Notes under the pieces: generated by a model | Seen by the model: only the letters and a program-made list of their open reading frames with translations | Told to the model about the DNA's origin: nothing | The model's database searches: none | Made by a program: the position numbers and the translations under genes | Assembly: GCA_019236485.1 (NCBI GenBank) | Contig: JAFAIY010000541.1 | Location: 1 to 12,393, forward strand | Reading direction: 5' to 3' | Source of the DNA: Comamonas sp. | Lineage (GTDB): Bacteria > Pseudomonadota > Gammaproteobacteria > Burkholderiales > Burkholderiaceae_C | Length of the DNA stretch: 12,393 nucleotides | In this document: positions 6,954-12,393 of the stretch, piece by piece | Layout: the number at the start of each line of letters is the position of its first letter | How positions within the stretch are numbered: position 1 is the stretch's first letter

Positions 6954-8522
6954 TCAGAAACGCAGGCGCAGCAGGATCTGCAGCAGCACCAGCCCGATCA
7001 CAAAGCCTATGCCGCCGCAGAGGATGGCTTGCAGCAATCGATTGGTGGTCTTTTGCTGCTTCAGCAGCTCCTTGAGCAGGGCCTCGTTGTCGCCGCCGCT
7101 GCCCTGCTTGGACAGGTACTGGTAGAGCACGCGCGGCATGTCGGGCAGGAGCTTGGCGTAGCGCGGCGCCTGGGCCTGCAATTCGCGCCACAGCCGCTGC
7201 GGCCCCATCTGCTCCAGCATCCACTTCTCGAGGAAAGGCTTGGCCGTGCTCCAGAGATCGAGGTTGGGGTCGAGCTGGCGCCCCAGGCCTTCGATATTGA
7301 GCAGGGTTTTTTGCAGCAGCACCAGCTGCGGCTGGATCTCGACCTGGAAGCGGCGCGAGGTCTGGAACAAGCGCATTAGCACCATGCCCAGCGAGATCTC
7401 GGCCAGCGGACGGTCGAAATAAGGCTCGCAGACCGCGCGTATCGCGGCCTCCAGTTCTTCCACGCGGGTATTGGCGGGCACCCAGCCGCTTTCCACATGC
7501 AGCTCGGCCACGCGCTTGTAGTCGCGACGGAAAAAGGCCAGGAAGTTCTGCGCCAGATATTCCTTGTCGAACTCGGTCAGCGTGCCGACGATGCCGAAGT
7601 CCAGCGAGATATAGCGGCCGAAGGTCTCTGGCTCCAGGCTGACCATGATGTTGCCCGGGTGCATATCGGCATGGAAGAAGCCGTCGCGAAACACCTGGGT
7701 GAAAAAGATGGTCACGCCATCGCGCGCCAGCTTGGGAATGTCCACGCCGGCTTCGCGCAGGCGCTCCACCTGACTGATGGGCACGCCGTTCATGCGCTCC
7801 ATCACCATCACGTCGGTGTGACAGAAGTCCCAGAAGATCTCGGGGATCAGGACCAGGTCCAGGCCTTCCATATTGCGGCGCAGCTGCGCGGCGTTCGAAG
7901 CCTCGCGGATCAGGTCCAGCTCGTCGTGCAGATAGTTGTCGAACTCGGCGACCACTTCCTTGGGCTTGAGCCGCTTGCCGTCGTGCGACAGCGCTTCCAG
8001 CCAGCCCGCCATCATGTGCATCAGCGCCAGATCCTTGTCGATGACGGATCTCATGCCGGGGCGCAACACCTTGACCGCCACCTCGTGCTCCTGCCCACTT
8101 TTGTCGCGGACCACGGCAAAGTGCACCTGGGCAATCGAGGCGCTGGCGACCGGCTGGCGGTCGAAGCTCAGGAAGATCTGGTCAATGGGCTTGCGAAAGG
8201 AGCGCTCTATGGTGTCCACCGCGATCTGCGAATCGAAAGGCGGCACGCGGTCCTGCAGCTTGGCCAGCTCCTCGGCCACATCGGGCGGCATCAGGTCGCT
8301 GCGCGTGGACAGCACCTGGCCGAATTTCACGAAAATCGGGCCCAGCTCCTCTAGCGCCTCACGCAGGCGCTGGCCGCGCGGCTTGTCCAGCTTGCGGCCG
8401 AAGGTGAGCACGCTGCGCACTTTGCGCAGCCAGGGATGGGGCAGGCCGGAGAGCACCAGCTCGTCCAGGCCATAGCGGAACACCACCCAGAGGATGGCCC
8501 AGCCTCGCAGGAAACGGCTCAT
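6954..8522 (-). CDS. ubiB: Ubiquinone biosynthesis protein UbiB (ADCK-type atypical kinase/ATPase)
   Basis: The 522-residue protein shows all UbiB/ADCK hallmarks: KFGQ (66-69) in the N-terminal extension, the Ala-rich loop [10 protein letters not shown] (125-134) replacing the usual glycine loop, Lys151 in VAVKVLRPG, the catalytic HADMHPGN (284-291), and the metal-binding DFG (308-310). The C-terminus is a hydrophobic membrane segment (about 500-520) ending in RLRF. Family members are ATPases that assist ubiquinone synthesis, probably by handling lipid intermediates at the membrane. The start is the ATG at 8522, which overlaps the ubiJ stop as ATGA. The open frame continues upstream to 8939, but that part is an out-of-frame shadow of ubiJ. 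The MSRF start gives the family's usual length. Confidence 0.96.
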   Translation of the reverse strand: MSRFLRGWAILWVVFRYGLDELVLSGLPHPWLRKVRSVLTFGRKLDKPRGQRLREALEELGPIFVKFGQVLSTRSDLMPPDVAEELAKLQDRVPPFDSQIAVDTIERSFRKPIDQIFLSFDRQPVASASIAQVHFAVVRDKSGQEHEVAVKVLRPGMRSVIDKDLALMHMMAGWLEALSHDGKRLKPKEVVAEFDNYLHDELDLIREASNAAQLRRNMEGLDLVLIPEIFWDFCHTDVMVMERMNGVPISQVERLREAGVDIPKLARDGVTIFFTQVFRDGFFHADMHPGNIMVSLEPETFGRYISLDFGIVGTLTEFDKEYLAQNFLAFFRRDYKRVAELHVESGWVPANTRVEELEAAIRAVCEPYFDRPLAEISLGMVLMRLFQTSRRFQVEIQPQLVLLQKTLLNIEGLGRQLDPNLDLWSTAKPFLEKWMLEQMGPQRLWRELQAQAPRYAKLLPDMPRVLYQYLSKQGSGGDNEALLKELLKQQKTTNRLLQAILCGGIGFVIGLVLLQILLRLRF

Positions 8523-9130
8523 GGCTGGGTGTAGCCGTTGCCGGGCATGGCAGCCACGGGCGCGGTGTTCACGGGAGCCGCGGCCTCGGCCGCGGCAGCG
8601 CTCTTGCCGCCCATGCGTGCGCCCACAAACTGGCGCAGGCCCTGGGCCGCGGTACGCGCCAGCTTGGCGACGGTGTGAGCCGGCACATCGCCGATCACGC
8701 GGGCCAGGTCCTCCTCCACATCCCACTGCACGTTGTCGACCAGCCAGTTGATCTCGGCCGCGAACTGCACATCGCCTTCGATGCGGATCGCGGGCTTGTC
8801 CCCGCGCAAAGCGGTCTGGGCCAGGGAAAGCGGCGAGGTTTCGGTGATCTCGAGCAGCAGGTCGGGCTCGGCGCCGGCAGGCGCCACATCGAACAGGCCG
8901 GCCGGCGTGACCAGCAAGGCCATGGAATACTGGCGCCATTGCACGCGGGCGGTACGCCCTTTCTGGCGCACGAGGCGCTCCATGGCTTCCTGCTCCTGCA
9001 TCAGCACATGGTTGAGAAACAGCACCAGACGCTGGTGCATTTCACTCACCAGCCATTCGGGAGCTTGAGGACCGGCCATCACGCGTTCGACGAGACCGCC
9101 CAGAAAAGAAAAAGGGGACTGTGTTGCCAT
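8519..9130 (-). CDS. ubiJ: Ubiquinone biosynthesis accessory factor UbiJ (SCP2 domain)
   Basis: The 203-residue protein has an SCP2-like lipid-binding domain covering about residues 30-150, with [18 protein letters not shown] at its start. An Ala-rich tail follows. In enterobacteria UbiJ binds the hydrophobic ubiquinone intermediates and, with UbiK, organises the Ubi complex. The neighbours ubiE and ubiB, and the 4-bp ATGA overlap with ubiB, support the name. The start at 9130 ([11 protein letters not shown]) fits homologues I recall. The initiation region is unusual: the ATG lies in the loop of a hairpin whose 5' arm is GGGGACT, and the only other purine-rich site (AGGA) is 15 nt away. The upstream gap of 138 nt holds a structured repeat. 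Confidence 0.88.
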   Translation of the reverse strand: MATQSPFSFLGGLVERVMAGPQAPEWLVSEMHQRLVLFLNHVLMQEQEAMERLVRQKGRTARVQWRQYSMALLVTPAGLFDVAPAGAEPDLLLEITETSPLSLAQTALRGDKPAIRIEGDVQFAAEINWLVDNVQWDVEEDLARVIGDVPAHTVAKLARTAAQGLRQFVGARMGGKSAAAAEAAAPVNTAPVAAMPGNGYTQP

Positions 9131-9137
9131 AGTCCCC
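9103..9137 (-). terminator. Hairpin plus U-tract spanning the ubiJ start codon
   Basis: On the minus strand GGGGACT (9137-9131) and AGTCCCC (9120-9114) form a perfect 7-bp stem whose 10-nt loop carries the ubiJ ATG. The 3' arm is followed by TTTTTCTTTTCT. This is the full shape of an intrinsic terminator, placed inside the first codons of ubiJ. If functional, ribosome entry would open it and absence of translation would stop ubiJ-ubiB transcription. Function is inferred. Confidence 0.5.
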
Positions 9138-9156
9138 GATTATTCCTGAAATTAAT

Positions 9157-9258
9157 CTCCCCCCTGTGGCGCTGTGCGCCTTCCCCCCGAGGGGACGGCG
9201 CCTTCGCTGCGGGGCAGCCCTTGCTCGGCGCCCCTGGTGTAGGGCTTGCTCGGCAAGG
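9157..9258 (+). repeat. Structured intergenic repeat, copy A
   Basis: This copy fills most of the gap between the Tim44-like gene and ubiJ. On the plus strand it shows hairpin 1, GGCGC-TGT-GCGCC (9168-9180), and hairpin 2, TCCCC/GGGGA around CCGA (9182-9195). The conserved end GCCCTTGCTCGG (9217-9228) follows. The core CTTGCTCGG recurs 25 nt later (9245-9253), so the end is partly duplicated. It matches copy B (163-237, minus strand) in order and structure while differing at many bases. Confidence 0.6.
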
Positions 9259-9268
9259 ATATGCTGTT

Positions 9269-10264
9269 TTATTGCAGGGCTTGCACGCCTGCAACCAGCC
9301 AGCCGCTGGCGCCGTTCTTGGGCTTGGTCATGTTCCAGACCTCGCGGAAGGGGCTGGGGCCGGCGGAGGCTTCCTCGCGGATCATGCCCGAGAACTCCAC
9401 GCTGGCCATGTAGTCGTTGCCCAGGTCCTCGATGCCCAGCAGCTGGGCGTCGATCATCAGCACCTCGGTGTGGTTGGGCTCGCCGGGACGCTGGGCCTCG
9501 CGTTCGGAAAGCTGGCTGCGGATTTCCGACAGCATCTCGTCGGTCATCATGGAGCGCAGCGTGGTGATGTCGGAACGGTCCCAGGCCGACTGCAGCGTGA
9601 CGAAGTTGCGCTTGGCCGCGGTCAAGAAGCCTTCGGTATCGAAACCGGCAGGCACGCCCCAGTTCTGCGAGCCGGCCAGGGCCGAGCCGATCATGGAGCC
9701 GCCGGCGGCAGCAGCCTCGGGCAGGTGATTCTGCTCCCAGGGACGGGCCGAGGCATCGTTGCCCACTTTTTCGGGGTTGTACTGGCGGGACTGCGGCGCA
9801 TTGACATCGCCACCCAGATTGCCCGCGCCCTGGAAGGCGAACGGGCTGCTGGCGGCCTGCATGGCGGGCGCGGCATTGCGGCGGCGCATGAACATGCCGA
9901 TGACCGCCATGATGACCATGGCCAGCAGGGCGATCAGCAGGATGTTGCCGAAGGCCTCACCCAGGCCCAGCGAGTGCGCGAGCCAGGCCAGGCCCAGGCC
10001 TGCGGCCAGGCCGCCCAGCATGGCGCCCCAGGGCTTCTTGGGCTGGGCAGCGGGCGCTGCCGGCGTGGCGGGACGGTTTTGCTGGGCCGCATTCTGCTGC
10101 GGCGCCTGTTGCGAATTCTGGGCCGGGGCACGAGAGGCTTCACGTTGCGTGACGTTGCCCGACTGTTTGCCAAACGATGAGCCACCGCCCATGCGCTTGG
10201 CATCGGCCTGCCCATGCGCCACGACCAGCATTGCCACCAAAACGATTGACCACAGTTTTCTCAT
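9269..10264 (-). CDS. Tim44-domain membrane-anchored protein
   Basis: The 331-residue protein begins with a signal-like segment (MRKLWSIVLVAMLVVAHGQADA). A Gln/Ala/Pro-rich linker (about 36-76) and two adjacent hydrophobic helices (about 81-100 and 106-126) come next, the second ending in RRR. The C-terminal domain (about 195-331) resembles the Tim44/TIM44-like fold (FLTAAKRNFVTLQSAWDRSD, then DMTDEM- and FREVWNMTKP-type segments). Mitochondrial Tim44 and Mba1 use this fold at membranes. The role of the bacterial versions is not settled. Start: ATG at 10264 has GAAGGGAGA just upstream. The frame is open for 49 further codons without support. Standing between ubiE and ubiJ, it may work at the membrane in the same context, but that is inference. 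Confidence 0.85.
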   Translation of the reverse strand: MRKLWSIVLVAMLVVAHGQADAKRMGGGSSFGKQSGNVTQREASRAPAQNSQQAPQQNAAQQNRPATPAAPAAQPKKPWGAMLGGLAAGLGLAWLAHSLGLGEAFGNILLIALLAMVIMAVIGMFMRRRNAAPAMQAASSPFAFQGAGNLGGDVNAPQSRQYNPEKVGNDASARPWEQNHLPEAAAAGGSMIGSALAGSQNWGVPAGFDTEGFLTAAKRNFVTLQSAWDRSDITTLRSMMTDEMLSEIRSQLSEREAQRPGEPNHTEVLMIDAQLLGIEDLGNDYMASVEFSGMIREEASAGPSPFREVWNMTKPKNGASGWLVAGVQALQ

Positions 10265-10348
10265 GCCATCTCCCTTCCTATCAAAACCAGAAAAATAACT
10301 AAAAATCGGTTTCCTCAAACGCCATGCAAGGCCGGCGGTGCGTGAAAC

Positions 10349-10382
10349 CGGCAAGGCCGCAGTCCCCGAGGGACGGCCGCCG
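10349..10382. repeat. GC-rich multi-stem hairpin between ubiE and the Tim44-like gene
   Basis: CGGC (10349-10352), GGCC (10355-10358) and GTCCC (10362-10366) pair in order with GGGAC (10370-10374), GGCC (10375-10378) and GCCG (10379-10382), with bulges AA and GCA on one side only. It starts 9 nt beyond the ubiE stop codon. No T-tract follows. The inner part (CCCCGAGGGACGGC) resembles hairpin 2 of repeat copy A, so it may be a short degenerate relative. Confidence 0.45.
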
Positions 10383-10391
10383 CTCAGAGGA

Positions 10392-11123
10392 TCAGCACTT
10401 GATCCCCACATGCAAGGCGCAGACGCCTCCCGTCATGTTGTGATAATCCACATGGCCGAAGCCGCATTGCTGCATCAAGGCCTTGAGTTCCTGCTGGCCC
10501 GGGTGCATGCGGATGGACTCGGCCAGATAGCGATAGCTTTCCGAGTCGCCGGCAATCAGCTTGCCCATGCTCGGCAGGACCTTGAACGAGTACCAGTCAT
10601 AGACTTTTTCCAGGGGCTTGGCCACCTTGGAGAATTCCAGCACCAGCAGCTTGCCGCCGGGACGCAGCACGCGGTTCATTTCCTTGAGCGCGGCATCCTT
10701 GTGCGTCATATTGCGCAGGCCGAAAGCCACGCTGACCAGATCGAAGTGGTTGTCGGGGAAAGGCAGCTTTTCGGCGTCGCAGACCAGCGTGGGCAGGATC
10801 ACGCCCTTGTCGGTCAGGCGGTCGCGCCCCACGCGCAGCATGGCCTCGTTGATATCGGTGTGCACCACCTGGCCCGAGGCGCCGACCTTCTTGGAAAACG
10901 CCAGTGCCAGATCGCCAGTGCCGCCTGCGATGTCCAGCGCCTTGTCGCCCTCCTTGAGGTTGGCGACCATAACGGTATAGGCCTTCCAGGCACGGTGCAG
11001 GCCACCCGACATCACGTCGTTCATGATGTCGTATTTGGATGCCACGGAGTCGAACACACCGCGCACGCGGCTGGCCTTCTCGCTTTCATCGACCGACTGG
11101 AATCCGAAGTGTGTGGAGCTCAT
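10392..11123 (-). CDS. ubiE: Ubiquinone/menaquinone biosynthesis C-methyltransferase UbiE
   Basis: The 243-residue class I SAM methyltransferase methylates the benzoquinol ring in ubiquinone synthesis, and demethylmenaquinol where menaquinone is made. Seen are the UbiE signature [17 protein letters not shown] (31-47), the SAM-binding DIAGGTGD (64-71), the acidic residue of motif II in VVHTD (86-90), FGLRNM (134-139), and the second signature [16 protein letters not shown] (151-166). Length equals that of E. coli UbiE to within a few residues. The start MSSTHFGFQ at 11123 is typical for the family. No Shine-Dalgarno sequence precedes it, which is odd for a housekeeping gene. It is separated by 206 nt from DUF971 and by 127 nt from the Tim44-like gene, so it probably has its own promoter. 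Confidence 0.97.
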   Translation of the reverse strand: MSSTHFGFQSVDESEKASRVRGVFDSVASKYDIMNDVMSGGLHRAWKAYTVMVANLKEGDKALDIAGGTGDLALAFSKKVGASGQVVHTDINEAMLRVGRDRLTDKGVILPTLVCDAEKLPFPDNHFDLVSVAFGLRNMTHKDAALKEMNRVLRPGGKLLVLEFSKVAKPLEKVYDWYSFKVLPSMGKLIAGDSESYRYLAESIRMHPGQQELKALMQQCGFGHVDYHNMTGGVCALHVGIKC

Positions 11124-11224
11124 AACAATGAATGCTAAGCAGGCAGTGCTCGCGCGTACAGCGACAACCCCGTGTGGCTACAGGCTTTGAAGCACTATGG
11201 TTTTTAAAGGAATCAGCCTATGGC

Positions 11225-11248
11225 GCTTATTCACAGAGCGTCATAAGC
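11225..11248 (-). repeat. Leader hairpin upstream of ubiE
   Basis: GCTTAT (11225-11230) and ATAAGC (11243-11248) are complementary around a 12-nt loop. They lie directly downstream of the predicted -10 element, at the 5' end of the expected ubiE transcript. Six pairs with four A-T make it modest in strength. Confidence 0.35.
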
Positions 11249-11255
11249 TATCGTT

Positions 11256-11264
11256 AATATAGCA
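11256..11264 (-). promoter_or_regulatory. Candidate extended -10 promoter of ubiE
   Basis: On the minus strand TGC-TATATT fits the extended -10 pattern TGn-TATAAT with one mismatch. No -35 hexamer stands at the usual distance, which extended -10 promoters can tolerate. Predicted start is near 11249, giving a leader of about 125 nt. The inverted pair GCTAT/ATAGC (11247-11251 and 11259-11263) overlaps the -10 and could be a small operator. Confidence 0.4.
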
Positions 11265-11289
11265 TCAGCCTCAATAACCCTGCGCGCGG

Positions 11290-11304
11290 CACATGGGCCA
11301 TGTG
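11290..11304. repeat. Palindrome after the DUF971 gene
   Basis: CACATGG and CCATGTG are perfect mirror complements around a single G, 25 nt beyond the DUF971 stop codon. No T-tract follows. It could be a weak 3'-end hairpin or a protein-binding dyad; nothing in the sequence decides between them. Confidence 0.35.
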
Positions 11305-11329
11305 GCACTTGGGGCACGCCCGCGGCGGC

Positions 11330-11749
11330 TCAGTGCACGCTGCAGCCGTGGCCGCCCGCGCCTTTTTCGGGCATGGGCGTGTCGCGATCCAGGCCCGCAT
11401 CCGCGAGGCGCTGCAGATACTGCTGCCATAGCGCGTCCTGCTGGCTGCCCAGCTGGTACAGGTATTCCCAGGTGTAGAGGCCGCTCTCGTGGCCGTCGCT
11501 GAAGAAGGGCTTGATCGCGTAGTTGCCCACGGGCTCGATGGTGGTGATGCCGACCTCGCGCTTGCCGGTCTGCAGCACTTCCTGGCCCGGGCCATGGCCT
11601 TGGACCTCGGCCGAGGGCGAATACACGCGCAGCAGCTCGAACGGAATGCGGAAGGTCTTGCCGTCCGAGTAGGACACCTCGAGCACGCGCGATGCGCCGT
11701 GCACAGTCAGGGATTCGGGGGTGGGAGTATGGGCTTGCAATCCGGCCAT
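11330..11749 (-). CDS. DUF971 (GBBH-like N-terminal domain) protein
   Basis: The 139-residue protein is a stand-alone DUF971 domain, related to the N-terminal domain of gamma-butyrobetaine hydroxylase. Typical segments are VLEVSYSDGKTFRIPFELLRVYSPSAEV (about 22-49) and FFSDGHESGLYTWEYLYQL (about 82-100). The C-terminus ends GGHGCSVH, with His and Cys that could bind metal; I recall similar tails in relatives. The function of the single-domain form is unknown. The start at 11749 is well supported by AAGGAG seven bases upstream. It lies 75 nt downstream of the HIT gene and 206 nt upstream of ubiE. No catalytic hydroxylase domain follows, and the length is normal for the short family form. Confidence 0.88.
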   Translation of the reverse strand: MAGLQAHTPTPESLTVHGASRVLEVSYSDGKTFRIPFELLRVYSPSAEVQGHGPGQEVLQTGKREVGITTIEPVGNYAIKPFFSDGHESGLYTWEYLYQLGSQQDALWQQYLQRLADAGLDRDTPMPEKGAGGHGCSVH

Positions 11750-11771
11750 CTCGCTCTCCTTTTCAAGGCAT

Positions 11772-11815
11772 GAAAGAACAGCCCCGGGCCGCTCTTTCTC
11801 TCTCCACGCGGGAGA
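11772..11815. repeat. Two small hairpins between the HIT and DUF971 genes
   Basis: GAAAGA (11772-11777) pairs with TCTTTC (11793-11798), with an inner GCCC/GGGC stem. Next to it TCTCC (11801-11805) pairs with GGAGA (11811-11815) around ACGCG. The second resembles the CTCTCCC-loop-GGGAGAG extragenic motif common in Proteobacteria. Neither has a T-tract on the minus strand, so transcription may continue into DUF971. Confidence 0.35.
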
Positions 11816-11824
11816 AGGGAAACA

Positions 11825-12265
11825 TCAGGCCGCCCAGCGGCTCAAGGCCTGCTGCAGTGCGGCATCGACCTCGGGCAGCTGGCGCGCGAGCTCGGCCTCT
11901 CTGGCCTCGTCGCGCGGTCTTTGCGCGGGCGCCCAGACCGAGCCCGGAAAGTGGCTGTCCCAGTCGTGACGCGCGATCACATGCCAGTGCAGATGGGCCA
12001 CCATATTACCCAGGGCCGCCAGATTGATCTTGGTGGGCGAGAGCTGCTCACGCAGCACCTGCTCCACCACGGCCACGGCCTCCATGCAGAGGCCGCGCTC
12101 TGCGGCGCTCAGATCCGAGAACTCGGCCACATGCTCATTCCAGACCACGCGGTAGAAGGCCGGAAAACCGGCTTCTGCCGCGCGGATCACGCGCAACTCG
12201 TCGTTGCGCCAGATCGGCACGCCGCCATCGGCGGCGCACAGAGGACAGTTGTCTTGATGGCTCAT
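11825..12265 (-). CDS. HIT family protein
   Basis: The 146-residue protein carries the histidine-triad active site HLHWHVI (91-97), preceded by INLAALGNMVA as in diadenosine tetraphosphate and nucleotide hydrolases of the HIT superfamily. The N-terminal CPLC (Cys7, Cys10) and the downstream His100 and His105 are compatible with a structural zinc site of the Fhit/HIT type. It is predicted to cleave a nucleotide phosphoanhydride or phosphoramide bond; the substrate is unknown. Start: ATG at 12265, with TGAGG serving both as the stop codon of the upstream gene and as ribosome site. The frame is open for 18 more codons upstream, but these overlap the previous gene. The 7-nt gap points to one operon with it. 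Confidence 0.88.
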   Translation of the reverse strand: MSHQDNCPLCAADGGVPIWRNDELRVIRAAEAGFPAFYRVVWNEHVAEFSDLSAAERGLCMEAVAVVEQVLREQLSPTKINLAALGNMVAHLHWHVIARHDWDSHFPGSVWAPAQRPRDEAREAELARQLPEVDAALQQALSRWAA

Positions 12266-12272
12266 GACGACC

Positions 12273-12393
12273 TCAGACCAGCACGCGCTGGATGCCGCCC
12301 CGGTTGGCCCGCTGCACATACTCGGCCATCCAGTTCTCGCCGAGGATGTCGCGAGCCATCTCGACCACGATGTAGTCGGCTTCGAGCAGGCCG
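12273..12393 (-). CDS. 3' end of an upstream gene, possibly a large FAD-linked oxidoreductase (DUF3683 type)
   Basis: Only the last 39 residues are inside the window: GLLEADYIVVEMARDI, then LGENWMAEYVQRANRG, then GIQRVLV and a TGA at 12273. The frame is clearly coding: high GC at third positions, no stop, and a 7-nt gap to the HIT gene. I recall large FAD/FMN-binding oxidoreductases with a DUF3683 domain directly upstream of HIT, DUF971 and ubiE genes in betaproteobacteria, and the C-terminus looks compatible. The fragment has no diagnostic motif, so the name is tentative. Confidence 0.6.
   Translation of the reverse strand, partial: GLLEADYIVVEMARDILGENWMAEYVQRANRGGIQRVLV

Noticed and set aside
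5333..7075. 580-codon open frame on the plus strand over the symporter
   Set aside because: Antisense shadow with a His/Gln/Arg/Gly-rich composition and no recognisable motif.
8523..8939. N-terminal extension of the ubiB open frame
   Set aside because: It overlaps ubiJ in another frame and reads as Arg/Gly-rich shadow. The MSRF start with ATGA coupling gives the proper UbiB length.
9139..9144. AATAAT as a -10 element of a separate ubiJ promoter
   Set aside because: No -35 at proper distance, and the start would fall within the hairpin arm, leaving almost no leader.
10265..10411. 49-codon upstream extension of the Tim44-like frame
   Set aside because: It runs over the intergenic hairpin and overlaps the ubiE 3' end. 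The ATG at 10264 has a strong ribosome site and starts a signal-like segment.
1..12393. CRISPR array, transposon, phage, toxin-antitoxin or defence genes
   Set aside because: No regularly spaced direct repeats, transposase or integrase motifs, or recognisable defence domains were found on either strand.

Overview
The window reads as a housekeeping stretch of a high-GC betaproteobacterial chromosome, most likely Comamonadaceae and probably Comamonas or a close relative. This is inferred from the protein flavours (AspRS, NudB, UbiE, UbiJ), the gene order and the style of the intergenic repeats; no database search was possible. All recognisable genes lie on the minus strand, so the biological order runs from high to low coordinates. 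Every long plus-strand open frame is an antisense shadow of these genes.

From right to left, the window opens with the 3' end of a large protein, tentatively an FAD-linked oxidoreductase. A HIT-family protein follows after 7 nt, then a DUF971 protein. Next comes a ubiquinone block: ubiE (C-methyltransferase), a membrane-anchored Tim44-domain protein, ubiJ (SCP2 lipid-binding accessory factor) and ubiB (atypical kinase/ATPase). ubiJ and ubiB overlap by ATGA. Compared with the enterobacterial ubiE-ubiJ-ubiB operon, the Tim44-like gene is an insertion. A 13-helix sodium:solute symporter starts 31 nt after ubiB.

A second block follows a terminator-like and promoter-like gap: a FmdB zinc ribbon protein, a DUF502 membrane protein and aspS, with gaps of 14 and 18 nt. 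It ends in a clear Rho-independent terminator. The third block is an orphan CsgG/HfaB-like lipoprotein, nudB (folate pathway Nudix enzyme) and an endonuclease/exonuclease/phosphatase-family protein. The first 237 nt hold no gene I can support, but contain a structured repeat and a strong hairpin.

I see no phage, transposon, CRISPR, toxin-antitoxin or defence module, tRNA or rRNA, and no clearly novel multi-gene system. The most interesting signals are small. A hairpin plus U-tract, shaped like an intrinsic terminator, spans the ubiJ start codon. Two diverged copies of one intergenic repeat keep the same two-hairpin architecture. A terminator-like hairpin overlaps the fmdB promoter. The AspRS carries residues typical of the non-discriminating enzyme.
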